A DNA stretch of 64,000 nt from Mucilaginibacter ginsenosidivorans (GCF_007971025.1 NZ_CP042436.1:4960001-5024000); one strand, 5' to 3'; positions 27,019-36,340 are shown, counted from the stretch's first letter. The notes: generated by a model not told the origin, from the sequence alone. Numbers and translations: made by a program.

Positions 27019-27399
27019 ATGGTAAAACTATTTGTCAGCGGGTTCCCGCTGAATATGGACGAAATAGAACTGGTAAAAATGTTCAGCCTGCATGGCGATG
27101 TCAAGACGATAAAGCTGGTGAGGGATAAAAAGACGCGGGTATGCAAAGGCTACGGTTTTATCGAAATGGCCGACATGGCCTCGGCAGAAAATGCCATCGC
27201 CGCGCTAAATGGTGAACCAATGGGCGACCGCAAGCTCACCATCAATATTCGTGAGGATGAGCCTGAAGCTCCTGCAGCCCCGGCTGCTCCTGCACCCCGC
27301 ACTGCGGCCCCAGCCGAACGGTTTTCGCCACGCGTGTTCAGAGAGCTTCCAAAACCCGGCGAACCCTTAAAGAAAAAACGCCCGAGAAGGCCGATGTAA
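27019..27399 (+). CDS. RRM-domain RNA-binding protein with basic Pro/Ala-rich tail
   Basis: 126 residues. One RNA recognition motif fills residues 1-80, with RNP2 as LFVSGF (4-9) and RNP1 as KGYGFIEM (43-50), giving the aromatic residues that stack on RNA. The tail (about 82-126) is Ala/Pro-rich, then strongly basic (KKKRPRRP at the end). Single-RRM proteins are common in Bacteroidota, which lack a clear Hfq; a family member in Bacteroides (RbpB) is a known post-transcriptional regulator. Its RNA targets are not visible here. It is convergent with the small gene at 27440. Confidence 0.92.
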   Translation: MVKLFVSGFPLNMDEIELVKMFSLHGDVKTIKLVRDKKTRVCKGYGFIEMADMASAENAIAALNGEPMGDRKLTINIREDEPEAPAAPAAPAPRTAAPAERFSPRVFRELPKPGEPLKKKRPRRPM

Positions 27400-27439
27400 A
27401 CCGACCGAGGACGTTCCCGTCCCGCTCAACTCATCCCCT

Positions 27440-27784
27440 CTAATTCACCCAAACGGTTATCTGCCTCGTTGAATTATCCTCCGCAAAAAGAATACGGCAG
27501 GCCGGCAGGTGATATTCCCTCAAGGTTTTAAGGCCGGTTTTTAGCGCTTCAAGCAGGTTCTGTTTTCGTTCAGGTGATGTTTTATCGTCGCCGTACTCGG
27601 CAGCCATGGCCCAGGGGCACAACAGGCGCGAACCGGGTATAAGGATGTTATGATGCTCGCCGGCAGCAGGATATATAAAAAGCCAAAAAGCCGGGTCTGG
27701 GTAAGACACCGGCTTTTTGTCCTGTTCGCGCAATTGCTTAAACAGCGGAAATTCTTCCGATATATCAGTGATCTGATCTCTCAT
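27440..27784 (-). CDS. hypothetical protein, 114 aa
   Basis: No family recognised. A soluble, slightly acidic protein with several Trp and Pro residues (SYPDPAFWLFIYPA, SRLLCPWAMAAEYG) and no signal peptide or membrane helix. The frame is open over its whole length, and the start ATG is 184 bp downstream of the GH13 gene on the same strand. It is convergent with the RRM gene, stops 41 bp apart. Taken as real because of its codon use and its position filling the gap. Confidence 0.6.
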   Translation of the reverse strand: MRDQITDISEEFPLFKQLREQDKKPVSYPDPAFWLFIYPAAGEHHNILIPGSRLLCPWAMAAEYGDDKTSPERKQNLLEALKTGLKTLREYHLPACRILFAEDNSTRQITVWVN

Positions 27785-27895
27785 GATGTTTAGTCTTAAT
27801 GAACATTTACTACTAAGACTACAAACACCCCGAATAGTTTACAAAAAGTTACTAACGTTCAGGCAGTTATCCACATCCGGCTTTGCCGGATGAAG

Positions 27896-27961
27896 CGGAA
27901 AGCAGAAAGACCAAAGCTGAAAGCCGGACTTCGCTCGTTTTAGTCTTTCAGCTTTATGCTT
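27896..27961. repeat. word array of AAAGCTG type with 11-bp inverted repeat
   Basis: AAAGCTGAAAG at 27913-27923 pairs with CTTTCAGCTTT at 27945-27955. The flanking bases repeat GGAAAGC and AGAAAGACC. It lies directly after the GH13 stop and resembles the arrays at 22519 and 54876. A separate 8-bp hairpin (CATCCGGC/GCCGGATG) is at 27874-27892. Confidence 0.7.
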
Positions 27962-27968
27962 TAAACCC

Positions 27969-29873
27969 CTAATGCAGCGCCGTTGTGCTATACAGGTGAT
28001 ACTCGCCTGGCGCCAGCGTCATAGACATGGGCAAGGCAGTCACATTAATTGTTCCGCCGGTAAAGTTGTCAATATAGGTACCCACCGCCGGGAAAGGCAC
28101 ATTGGCGGTCTGGCTGGTGACGCCAAAATTACCTACCACTTCCACATTGTTATCGGTTCCTATTAGCTGGATATATTTTACCGTGCTGCCTAGTCCATAA
28201 TGAAAATTAGTGGTGGTAAACACGGCATTGTTTATTTTCCATTTGATCATTTTGGCATAGGTGGCATACAGCTGATGGCGGTTGGCATCGGCCATATATT
28301 CCCAGTGCGGGGGTTTGTCGCTGAGGCGGCCGCCGAAGTCATTGATGCTAAAATCGTAACCACGTTCGCCAAATTCCCAAAGCATCTTGGGCCCAGGCGA
28401 TGAGAACATAAAGGCCGCACCCATTTCATCCCGCTTAAGACCGGTGGCTAAGTCTTTGATACTGTAGCTGCCGTTCGAGTTGCCATACATGCCGTTTTTA
28501 TATTGCAGGCGCTCCTCATCATGGCTCTCAAAATAAGTTACCAGCGCATAAGGATTGGTAAAGCCCATCTGGTCGTAAAAGATACCCGAAAAATCCCACG
28601 AACCGCCAGCATCGTTATAGCTCATCAGCGCCTGCTCGGCCGGGCCCGAAAGGTTTTGCCAGGTCATCATACCTTGATTAGCCAGTTCCGACTCTTCCTG
28701 CGGACTGGCAAAATCTTCAAGTATCACGTAAAGCTTAGGATCGAGACTAAGCATATAGCTGTTGTAATCCTTCCAGATGGCAACACGGCTCGCATCATAC
28801 TGTCCCCAAAGGTTTACATCGCTGCCGCTGTTAAATTGGGTAAAACCCTTAGCCAGGTCGAACCGGAACCCGTCTACATGGTATTCCTGTACCCACCATT
28901 TAAGCACGTTTTTGACAAAAGTTTTTGTAGCGGCGCTTTCATGGTTAAACTGGAAACCCACATTGTATGGGTGAGTGGGGTTGGTGTTATACCAGGGGTT
29001 GGTGGACGATGGCGCGGTACCGTTCCAGTACATCTGCACCATAGGCGACGAACCAAAAGAGTGATTCAGCACGATATCCTGTATCACGGCTATGCCTTTG
29101 CTGTGGCAGGCATCTATCAGGGCCTTCAGGTCGTTTTTGGTGCCGTAATATTTATCCGGTGCAAAATAGAAATTAGGGTTATATCCCCACGAATCGTTCC
29201 CCTCAAACTCATTCACCGGCATCAATTCGATAGCGTTCACGCCGAGATTTTTGAAATAGCTGAGCGTGTCTTTTATAGTCTTGTAATCGTGCGTAGCTAC
29301 AAAATCGCGAACCAGCAACTCATAGATCACCAGGTTCTTAGGGTCGGGGCGGGTGAACGATGTGGTGGTCCAGCTATAAGTTGGTTGGCTATACCAGAAA
29401 GTACTTACAATACCCGTTTCCCCCGCAGGGTAAGCTTTCAGGTTTGGATACACCGTTGTAGGTATGTTTTTATCATTATCCGGGTCGAGCACCTTTTCAG
29501 TGTACGGGTCAGCAACTTTGATGGAGCCGTCAATCACATATTGGTAAGCGTATTCTTTGGAGGGATCAAGATTATCCACCTGCACCCACCAACGGTTGCC
29601 GTCTTTGGAATTTTTCATAGCTGTTGGCGACCAGCCGTTAAACTCGCCTATTACTGAAACATTCTTTTTCTTGGGGGCATACAGGTTGAATATTACCGAT
29701 TTGCCCGCGTTGATAAAGGTTACGCCGTCCTTTGAACCGGCAGGCGGATCTACGCCATCCTTGTTTCCGGTAACGTTCCCGGAGCCGTTGTCGTTTTTAG
29801 GCGTCTTCTTGCATGAAGTACCACCGATTAGCAGTACAACAATCAGTAACAGGTATAAATTTCTGAATTTCAT
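27969..29873 (-). CDS. GH13 alpha-amylase family lipoprotein with N-terminal CBM48-like domain
   Basis: 634 residues from the ATG at 29873; an upstream in-frame ATG at 29960 would bury the signal. The lipobox is GTSC (Cys21). Residues about 55-145 form an E-set/CBM48-like domain (VSVIGEFNGWSPTAM), followed by a GH13 barrel with the four conserved regions: DIVLNHS, GFRFDLA (Asp339, nucleophile), ILEDFA (Glu386, acid/base) and ESHDEERL (Asp452). It should cleave alpha-1,4-linked glucans such as starch or maltooligosaccharides, probably at the cell surface. No SusC/SusD pair is beside it; exact specificity unknown. Confidence 0.93.
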   Translation of the reverse strand: MKFRNLYLLLIVVLLIGGTSCKKTPKNDNGSGNVTGNKDGVDPPAGSKDGVTFINAGKSVIFNLYAPKKKNVSVIGEFNGWSPTAMKNSKDGNRWWVQVDNLDPSKEYAYQYVIDGSIKVADPYTEKVLDPDNDKNIPTTVYPNLKAYPAGETGIVSTFWYSQPTYSWTTTSFTRPDPKNLVIYELLVRDFVATHDYKTIKDTLSYFKNLGVNAIELMPVNEFEGNDSWGYNPNFYFAPDKYYGTKNDLKALIDACHSKGIAVIQDIVLNHSFGSSPMVQMYWNGTAPSSTNPWYNTNPTHPYNVGFQFNHESAATKTFVKNVLKWWVQEYHVDGFRFDLAKGFTQFNSGSDVNLWGQYDASRVAIWKDYNSYMLSLDPKLYVILEDFASPQEESELANQGMMTWQNLSGPAEQALMSYNDAGGSWDFSGIFYDQMGFTNPYALVTYFESHDEERLQYKNGMYGNSNGSYSIKDLATGLKRDEMGAAFMFSSPGPKMLWEFGERGYDFSINDFGGRLSDKPPHWEYMADANRHQLYATYAKMIKWKINNAVFTTTNFHYGLGSTVKYIQLIGTDNNVEVVGNFGVTSQTANVPFPAVGTYIDNFTGGTINVTALPMSMTLAPGEYHLYSTTALH

Positions 29874-29980
29874 CTTTTGCGTGTCTATAAAATTGGCTTC
29901 TAAATTTAAAGTGATTTTTTGATTAAATGGCAAAAAGCCGCGAAATAAAATTATTCCCAAAGGATTTGAATGGCATAAAA

Positions 29981-30559
29981 CTACGCCGGAAGGTTATAAC
30001 AAGCACGGCAGCGGGGCTCGTAGCTTTCCTTTTCGCCTAACAAAACTGTTGCCTCATCGGCTACGAGGCGGTAGGAATAAAGGGCAGGGTTACCGCAGCG
30101 AACGCACACGGCATGTACTTTAGTCACCGACTCAGCGATAGTCATCAGTTGTGGCATAGGGCCAAAAGGCTTTCCTTTGAAATCCATGTCGAGGCCCGCC
30201 ACAATCACACGCACACCCCTGTTTGCCAGTATATTGCAAACATTCGGCAACTCATCGTCAAAAAACTGGGCCTCGTCAATACCCACCACCTGCACGTCGC
30301 TGCCAAGCAGTAAAATGGATGAAGAATTTTCAACCGGGGTCGACTGGATGTAATTGGCGTTATGCGATACTACAGCCGTTTCGTCAAAGCGGGTATCAGT
30401 GCGCGGTTTAAATATTTCTACCGACAGCCGGGCTATTTGCGCGCGACGCAGGCGACGTATCAGCTCCTCGGTCTTCCCCGAGAACATCGACCCGCAAATA
30501 ACCTCGATGCTGCCGCCCAGTTCACTTCTTCGCCTAAAAACATCCTCGGTGTACAGCAT
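29981..30559 (-). CDS. tdk: thymidine kinase
   Basis: 192 residues from the ATG at 30559; a further ATG at 30583 is possible. It phosphorylates thymidine with ATP for dTMP salvage. Seen are the P-loop GSMFSGKTEE (about residues 23-32), the DEAQFF motif of the catalytic Glu, the lasso region GKPFGPMPQL, and four cysteines of the structural zinc site (CVRCGN and CRACYN). A near-consensus minus-strand -7 element (GATATTTG at 30581-30588) would overlap the longer start, which favours 30559. It is divergent from the gene at 30632. Confidence 0.95.
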   Translation of the reverse strand: MLYTEDVFRRRSELGGSIEVICGSMFSGKTEELIRRLRRAQIARLSVEIFKPRTDTRFDETAVVSHNANYIQSTPVENSSSILLLGSDVQVVGIDEAQFFDDELPNVCNILANRGVRVIVAGLDMDFKGKPFGPMPQLMTIAESVTKVHAVCVRCGNPALYSYRLVADEATVLLGEKESYEPRCRACYNLPA

Positions 30560-30600
30560 GCTCAACTCATTTATAGCGGGCAAATATCATAATTTAATCC

Positions 30601-30608
30601 TACTTTTG
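30601..30608 (+). promoter_or_regulatory. promoter -7 element TACTTTTG for the gene at 30632
   Basis: Exact TAnnTTTG match 24 bp before the start codon. Confidence 0.55.
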
Positions 30609-30631
30609 ATAAGGATTTTCGATACACTGCC

Positions 30632-31636
30632 ATGAAGCAACAGGAAGTTTTTAAAAAGATAGGCACCATATTAAAGGAATTAAACGACCAGTATGAATAC
30701 CTGGAAAGCGCCGATAACCAGTTGAACGACCTCGAACTTGAACTGTTCGTCGCCAATGCGCATTTCCTCGCCGACCACTCCTCGGTACTCCGCAAACTTA
30801 ACATGCAGAATACAGTTACTCCACCCGTGCCTGTTAAGGAAGAAACGCCCAAAACGGATGAGAAATTTTTCGAACCTGTAGTTCAGCAGGCCAAATCGGT
30901 GCCCGAACCTGAAACTGCCGATGAGCCAGCCCCAGTTGAAACAACAAGCCAGGTTGATGACAGCCCCGCGCCACATATCGACCTGTCGGCCAACGGTGCC
31001 GATGACGATTTTTCTTACATCCGGCCCGAACCGGAAGTGATCAAACATGAATTGGTGCTGGACGAGTCGGAGGTGTGGGAAGATGAAGACGATACTGGTT
31101 TTGAGATTGATGAGACAGCAGAAATTGAAGAAGAGCCGGTATCAGCATCACCCATAAAACAACCTGAGATTATAGAAGAGCCGGTGAAAGAACCCGAACC
31201 TGTAAAGCAGCCGGAACTGGCGAAAGAAGCACCGATAACCGAAACACCCAAACCGGCACCATCCGTTGAATTGCAAATGGCAAAGGCCCCGGTTGAGGTT
31301 AAAACTGACACTGCTACCGAAGAGCCATTGACCATCAACCAAATGATATCGGCCCAGCTGAATAAAACAGCAAAGGTGGCCGAACAACTGCATGCCCCGG
31401 CCATCACCGATCTGAAACAGGCCATCAACCTGAACGATAAGCTGCTTTATATTAAAGACCTGTTTAACGGCTATAACCTGGCTTACAGCGAAGCGATCGA
31501 CCTGTTAAACAGATTCTCTACTTTTGCGGAAGCGGAAGATTTCCTGAAAACTAATTACGCTACCAAGAACAACTGGGACGCTAAAGAGAGTACCGTTGAG
31601 AAATTTTATGCGTTGCTGAAGAGAAGGTATTCTTAA
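30632..31636 (+). CDS. hypothetical acidic protein with conserved ends
   Basis: 334 residues, family not recognised by name. The N-terminus (about 1-65) is predicted helical (QEVFKKIGTILKELNDQYEYL) and may be a coiled coil. The middle (about 70-240) is very rich in Glu, Pro, Val and Lys, with repeated EEPV/KEPEPVKQPE patterns, and is probably disordered. The C-terminus (about 265-334) looks like a compact helical domain (DKLLYIKDLFNGYNLAYSEA, ending FYALLKRRYS). There is no signal peptide, so it is cytoplasmic. It is convergent with rodA and divergent from tdk. The layout resembles an adaptor with two folded ends and a flexible linker, which is inference. Confidence 0.8.
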   Translation: MKQQEVFKKIGTILKELNDQYEYLESADNQLNDLELELFVANAHFLADHSSVLRKLNMQNTVTPPVPVKEETPKTDEKFFEPVVQQAKSVPEPETADEPAPVETTSQVDDSPAPHIDLSANGADDDFSYIRPEPEVIKHELVLDESEVWEDEDDTGFEIDETAEIEEEPVSASPIKQPEIIEEPVKEPEPVKQPELAKEAPITETPKPAPSVELQMAKAPVEVKTDTATEEPLTINQMISAQLNKTAKVAEQLHAPAITDLKQAINLNDKLLYIKDLFNGYNLAYSEAIDLLNRFSTFAEAEDFLKTNYATKNNWDAKESTVEKFYALLKRRYS

Positions 31637-31638
31637 GC

Positions 31639-31716
31639 GGCAGTTGCAGTAGCAGTGGCACTTAGGCTTAATAGTTAGTGAAGGTTTACTGCAACTTTAA
31701 ACTGCTACTGCCACTC
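31639..31716. repeat. GCAGTAGCAGT word array with 11-bp inverted arms
   Basis: GCAGTAGCAGT at 31646-31656 pairs with ACTGCTACTGC at 31701-31711. It fills the spacer between two convergent stop codons. The word GCAGTGGCAGTTGCAG recurs at 51714. Confidence 0.7.
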
Positions 31717-31717
31717 A

Positions 31718-32989
31718 TCAAATTATTCCCATCCTGTTCGAATCCAGTTTGATGAGGATGAACAGCATCACGGTAAAACTTAGCAACGAAGAGCCGCCAT
31801 AGCTGATAAGCGGCAACGGAATCCCGATGGAAGGCACTATCCCAATGGTCATACCAATGTTGATGATGACATGGAAAAAGATAACAGAAGCCACCCCGTA
31901 AGCATATATCCTCGAAAACGGCGACCGCTGCCGTTCGGCCATGCGGATAATGCGCAGTACCATAAAAAGATAAAGGCCCAATACCACAATAGAGCCGGCA
32001 AAGCCCCATTCCTCGCCTACGGTGCAAAAGATAAAGTCGGTGCCCTGCTCCGGCACAAAGGAATATTTGGTTTGCGTGCCTTTCATATAACCGCGGCCCC
32101 ACATTTTTCCGGAACCGATGGCAATTTTGGATTGATTGACATTGTACCCTTTTCCCTTTGGGTCGCTGGTTATACCAAGCACAATATCGATACGCACTTT
32201 CTGATGCGGTTTCAAAACTTTAGTGTACAGAAAATTAACGCTAAAGACAAAGGCAATACATATACCAGCGCCAATGGCTATAACTTTCATCAGCTTCCGG
32301 TTCCGGCGGGTAACCAGGATGACCAATGCCGCTATACCCACCAGTATGCCCGAGAGCAGCATGGTGTTGTTCAATTTCAATGTCAGCACAAAGAGTGCTA
32401 TGAACAATCCCTCAAGTATCAGGAAATAAGGTGAAAGCCCCTCCCTGTATAGAACGAATATCAATGAACTGAAAACCAGCGTGGACCCCGCATCGGGCTG
32501 CAGCATAATAAGCACCATGGGGAAACCGATAATGGCGCCCGCCACCAGGAACGATTTGGTGTCCGTCACCTTAATATTAGTGCCGCTTAAATACCTTGCC
32601 AGCAGCAAACAGGTGGTCAGTTTGGCAAATTCGGAGGGTTGCAGCCTGAAACCACCTCCCAATGAAATCCACGCCTGGTTACCGCCCACGTTACGCCCGA
32701 CGACCAGTACCAGCATCAGCAGCAGCACCGTAACGCCATAAAAGAATGGCGACAATGCGCTAAAGAACCGGCTTTCGAGCAATAAAATGACAATGCCAAC
32801 GGTAATACCAATAATAATGTAGATCAGTTGCTTGCCATAATCGGTACTGAGATCGAAAAAGCCCGGATGCTTATCATCGAATACTGCCGAATGGATATTG
32901 ACCAGGCCAATGGCACACAGGGCGAGGTAAAGGAAAACCATCAGCCAATCCACATTAAAAAAAAAGCTGCGCTGCTGGTTAGTGTTCAT
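31718..32989 (-). CDS. rodA: peptidoglycan glycosyltransferase RodA
   Basis: 423 residues from the ATG at 32989, which overlaps the end of mrdA by 11 bp; an earlier frame opening at 33022 is less likely. A SEDS-family membrane enzyme with about ten transmembrane helices that polymerises lipid II during cell elongation, together with PBP2. Family blocks are visible: LQPSEFAKL, FVPEQGTDFIFCTVGEEWGF and the C-terminal PLISYGGSSLLSF. It is the last gene of the mreBCD-mrdA-rodA cluster. Confidence 0.96.
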   Translation of the reverse strand: MNTNQQRSFFFNVDWLMVFLYLALCAIGLVNIHSAVFDDKHPGFFDLSTDYGKQLIYIIIGITVGIVILLLESRFFSALSPFFYGVTVLLLMLVLVVGRNVGGNQAWISLGGGFRLQPSEFAKLTTCLLLARYLSGTNIKVTDTKSFLVAGAIIGFPMVLIMLQPDAGSTLVFSSLIFVLYREGLSPYFLILEGLFIALFVLTLKLNNTMLLSGILVGIAALVILVTRRNRKLMKVIAIGAGICIAFVFSVNFLYTKVLKPHQKVRIDIVLGITSDPKGKGYNVNQSKIAIGSGKMWGRGYMKGTQTKYSFVPEQGTDFIFCTVGEEWGFAGSIVVLGLYLFMVLRIIRMAERQRSPFSRIYAYGVASVIFFHVIINIGMTIGIVPSIGIPLPLISYGGSSLLSFTVMLFILIKLDSNRMGII

Positions 32990-34988
32990 CTTCCTCCTTT
33001 TTTGGCAGTGCTGCAACAGCATGCGGCCGCGACCCTTTTTTCTCCTTCCCGGGCAACGTATCTTTTATCGTTCTTTTCCTGTCTGATGTATCGATTCCCA
33101 ACTTATTCAGGGTATCCTTGGGCACTGGCTTTGATTTGAGCTTTTGTTCATAAGTACTCAAATCCGGCAGACGGTTTGCATCCATAAAATACTGTGGGGT
33201 AAGACCCGAAGGTCGTGTGGAAATACTGTCCCTCAAGTATTTTTCGACGATAAAGCTGGCGATCGGCGCCGCCCAGCTGGCACCCTGACCCGAGTTCTCA
33301 ACGATAACTGCTATCGCGATTTTGGGATTGTCGCGCGGCGCAAATGCGACAAAAACCGAGTGGGCCTCGCCGTGACTATTATCCGCCGTACCCGTTTTGC
33401 CACACATAACAATACCCGGTATTTTCGATGCGGCTGCTGTGCCGTTCTCAACTACAGCTTGCATGCCATCAATAACCGGCTCAAAATATTGTGAATCGAT
33501 CCCTACATAATTTTTTTGCGTGTATTCGGCCTTTATAATGTTTTTGTCGCCAATGCCTTTAATCAGGTGCGGCCGATAGTAAAATCCATGATTTGCAATC
33601 GTACACTCAATATTGGCCAGTTGTAACGGTGTCGCCAATAATTCACCCTGTCCTATTCCCAATGAGATAACCGTACTAGACCGCCACCCGCCTTTACGGT
33701 ATATTTTGTCATAATAGGATGCTTTTGGCAAATTTCCTCTCGCTTCGCTGGGCATATCCAGGTCCAGCCTCCCCCCAAGCCCAAACTTGCTTACATTATT
33801 CCTCCAAATATTGAAAGTAGAATCTGTGTTTTTCCAGCCATAGCGGTTTACCAGTTTTTCAAACACCATAAAAAAATAACCGTTGCATGATTCGGCTACG
33901 GCTCTAGCCAGATTCACGGTTCCATGTGCTTCGCTATGATAACATTTGATATGCCGGTTACCCGATACATAATATCCTGGGCAAAAATATGTAGTTTGAG
34001 GTGTTATCAGCCCCTCCTGTTCTGCAATCAGGGCATCTATAGGCTTAAACGACGAACCCGGGGGATAAGCCGCCTGTATCGGGCGGATAAAAAATGGCTT
34101 GTAAGGGTCTTTATAAAGTTCGGCTGCATTGTTACCCCGGTCGTGCCCCACCATCAGGTTAGGGTCATAGGTGGGGCTGCTTACATAGCATAATATCTCG
34201 CCCGTCGAGGGTTCGATTGCCACAATACTGCCCACCTTGTTTTCCATCAGCTGCTCGCCCAGCTTCTGTATTCGTATGTCCAGCGACGATGTCAGGCGCT
34301 CACCTGCAACTGCCGCCGTATCATAAGCGCCGCCGGCGTAGATACCTTTTGCCCGGTTATGTGAATCGTACATCAGGTTTTGCACACCGCGTTTTCCACG
34401 CAGCACCTTTTCGTACGAGCGCTCCACTCCGGTAACGCCAATAAAGTCGCCGGGATGATAGTATCCGCCCGATTTTTTTATGTCGTTATCGTGTACCTCA
34501 CCGATGAAACCCAGGAACTGCGCCGCTGTAGAGTCGGGATAAGTACGCAAATAGCGGGGCGAAAAGTTAAATCCGGGAAACTCTGAAAGCCTTTCCTGGA
34601 CAGCGGCAAAATCTTCAGGTGTTAGCTGTTTATCAAATACCGACTGCTGGTTGCGCGAGTATTTTACAGCTTTGGCAAATCGTTTGTTGAACTCGGCCGT
34701 GTCAATGTCAAGCAGCTTGCAAAATTCGGCTGTATCAAATGGCTTTACCTGGCTGGGCGTTACCATAATATCGTAAAAGGCCTGGTTCTGCACCAGTATC
34801 TTACCGTTACGGTCAAGTATCGGGCCACGCGCAGGGTTCACGTAAATGCGGCGCAAAACGTTGCCCTGGGCGTACAGCAAGTACCGGTCGTCGATGATCT
34901 GGAGGTAAAACAGGCGGCCGAGCAGTGTGAGTATCAGTACAATAAAAATCCCGGAAATGATGTATCGCCGCCCGAAAAACTTGTTCAT
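32979..34988 (-). CDS. mrdA: penicillin-binding protein 2 (transpeptidase)
   Basis: 669 residues. One N-terminal membrane helix (about 8-28) is followed by a dimerisation domain and the transpeptidase domain. Penicillin-binding motifs are SSFK (catalytic Ser about 312), SCN and KTGT. It crosslinks peptidoglycan in the elongasome and works with RodA, encoded next. The C-terminal tail of about 60 residues is Lys/Pro-rich and probably disordered. It overlaps mreD by 4 bp and rodA by 11 bp, indicating translational coupling. Confidence 0.96.
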   Translation of the reverse strand: MNKFFGRRYIISGIFIVLILTLLGRLFYLQIIDDRYLLYAQGNVLRRIYVNPARGPILDRNGKILVQNQAFYDIMVTPSQVKPFDTAEFCKLLDIDTAEFNKRFAKAVKYSRNQQSVFDKQLTPEDFAAVQERLSEFPGFNFSPRYLRTYPDSTAAQFLGFIGEVHDNDIKKSGGYYHPGDFIGVTGVERSYEKVLRGKRGVQNLMYDSHNRAKGIYAGGAYDTAAVAGERLTSSLDIRIQKLGEQLMENKVGSIVAIEPSTGEILCYVSSPTYDPNLMVGHDRGNNAAELYKDPYKPFFIRPIQAAYPPGSSFKPIDALIAEQEGLITPQTTYFCPGYYVSGNRHIKCYHSEAHGTVNLARAVAESCNGYFFMVFEKLVNRYGWKNTDSTFNIWRNNVSKFGLGGRLDLDMPSEARGNLPKASYYDKIYRKGGWRSSTVISLGIGQGELLATPLQLANIECTIANHGFYYRPHLIKGIGDKNIIKAEYTQKNYVGIDSQYFEPVIDGMQAVVENGTAAASKIPGIVMCGKTGTADNSHGEAHSVFVAFAPRDNPKIAIAVIVENSGQGASWAAPIASFIVEKYLRDSISTRPSGLTPQYFMDANRLPDLSTYEQKLKSKPVPKDTLNKLGIDTSDRKRTIKDTLPGKEKKGSRPHAVAALPKKEEDEH

Positions 34989-35503
34989 TTACGCTCTTTC
35001 CTTCTGAAAAATAAAAACCCCGTTAACAGCATCAAAAATACGGTAAATATCGAACTCAAAACAAACCGGCTAAGTGTGTAAGGTATTTCTGAAAGGCGAA
35101 AAACTTCGAGGTTGAAAAGGAAAAAGTGATGAAATAAGGTTAATATCAAAGCGTATGTAAAAAACCAGCGGATACCCATGTTGCTCAGCGTTGGTTCGGG
35201 CTCGTTGTCAAAACCGTCCTTCTGAACGGTAATGCTGATAAATAATATCCGTACAAATGCCAACAGCACGCACGATGCCGCATGCAGGCCGGGTGTATCG
35301 TAAAAGGCATCGATAGTGATGCCGATAATGAACGAAAGCGCGAACAGTAAAATATTCGGTGTCTCAAACGGCAGCAGCAAAATGAACAGGATGTACAGGT
35401 AGGGCGTCGAAAGGTTGTATAGGGTAACATTCTTCAGCAGGAAAACCTGCAGAAAAACCAGCACAATGAACCTTACAAGGTTAATGAAGATCGTTCTACT
35501 CAT
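34985..35503 (-). CDS. mreD: rod shape-determining protein MreD
   Basis: 172 residues, very hydrophobic with about five membrane helices (FIVLVFLQVFLLKNVTLYNL at the start, typical of MreD). It links MreC to the elongasome in the inner membrane. It overlaps mreC by 8 bp and mrdA by 4 bp. The sequence is poorly conserved in the family, so position is a main part of the evidence. Confidence 0.9.
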   Translation of the reverse strand: MSRTIFINLVRFIVLVFLQVFLLKNVTLYNLSTPYLYILFILLLPFETPNILLFALSFIIGITIDAFYDTPGLHAASCVLLAFVRILFISITVQKDGFDNEPEPTLSNMGIRWFFTYALILTLFHHFFLFNLEVFRLSEIPYTLSRFVLSSIFTVFLMLLTGFLFFRRKERK

Positions 35504-36329
35504 CTTTCTTTTCCTGCGCCTCCAGTCCCGCTTGTTCTTCTGCGTATTTATTTACCACCACGTTTACATAATGCAGCCGGCTGTAATCAACCGAAAGCGC
35601 TAATTCCATATTGAGGGTGTACCCGCCAGCCCTGCTATGCAGGTTGGTGACTTTTCCGATCATGATACCTGCCGGGAACAGCGAATATTGAGATGTTAAT
35701 ACTGCTTCGCCTATTTTTGGTTGAGCGTTGTTGGACACGTCTTTCAGAATGCCTTTGTGGGGGTCCATGTCGTCGCTCCATTCCACATACCCGATCTCTT
35801 TATCCTTCGCCAGCATGGCGCTGAAGCGCGAGTCCTTATGCAGCATCGATTGTACTACCGACAGGTGTTCGCCCACAAAAACAACCTTGCCTACCAGACC
35901 CGAGCTGCATATAACTCCCATGCCTTTAGCCACGCCCTGGCGGCTTCCCCGGTTGATTGTGAGGTAATTGTTGCTCCGGTTGGTAGAGTTATTGATCACT
36001 TTAGCCTCGATATAGGTGTACTGCTGTTTAAAAACAGTGTCGTCCACCTTATGCTTTGCAACCGTGTCGGTATAAAATGCAGTTTTAAGCTGGGTACGGA
36101 GCCGGGCATTCTCGCGGGCAAGGCTGTCGTTTACTTCCTTCAGCGACAGGTAGTCCTGAACGCCGTTAACCTGGGTATATAAAGCGCCCGTTACCTGCGA
36201 CGTAGAATTGATAAAAGTGGCCTTTTGAAACGAATTGTATTTGATATAAATGACAAGCGAGATGATCTCGAAAATGAGGAATAAAAAGAATGCGTTGTAC
36301 TTGGTGATAAAAATCAGGAGGTTACGCAT
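35496..36329 (-). CDS. mreC: rod shape-determining protein MreC
   Basis: 277 residues. One N-terminal membrane helix (about 11-30), a coiled coil (about 60-85, SLKEVNDSLARENARLRTQL) and a beta-rich periplasmic domain (YLTINRGSRQGVAKGMGV, GLVGKVVFVGEHLSVVQ). It forms the periplasmic scaffold of the elongasome. A perfect inverted repeat occupies the 89-bp gap to mreB upstream. Confidence 0.95.
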   Translation of the reverse strand: MRNLLIFITKYNAFFLFLIFEIISLVIYIKYNSFQKATFINSTSQVTGALYTQVNGVQDYLSLKEVNDSLARENARLRTQLKTAFYTDTVAKHKVDDTVFKQQYTYIEAKVINNSTNRSNNYLTINRGSRQGVAKGMGVICSSGLVGKVVFVGEHLSVVQSMLHKDSRFSAMLAKDKEIGYVEWSDDMDPHKGILKDVSNNAQPKIGEAVLTSQYSLFPAGIMIGKVTNLHSRAGGYTLNMELALSVDYSRLHYVNVVVNKYAEEQAGLEAQEKKDE

Positions 36330-36340
36330 TGTGCTATCAA

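Noticed and set aside
27867..27875. Perfect DnaA box TTATCCACA
   Set aside because: One such site is expected by chance in a window of this size on both strands, and no second box or AT-rich unwinding region adjoins it.
28503..29657. 384-codon open frame on the plus strand
   Set aside because: Antisense to the GH13 gene, whose motifs and signal peptide are convincing.
31724..31736. GTTCGAATCC resembling a tRNA T-loop
   Set aside because: It lies inside the 3' end of rodA (codons for LDSNRM read in the other direction) and no cloverleaf can be formed around it.
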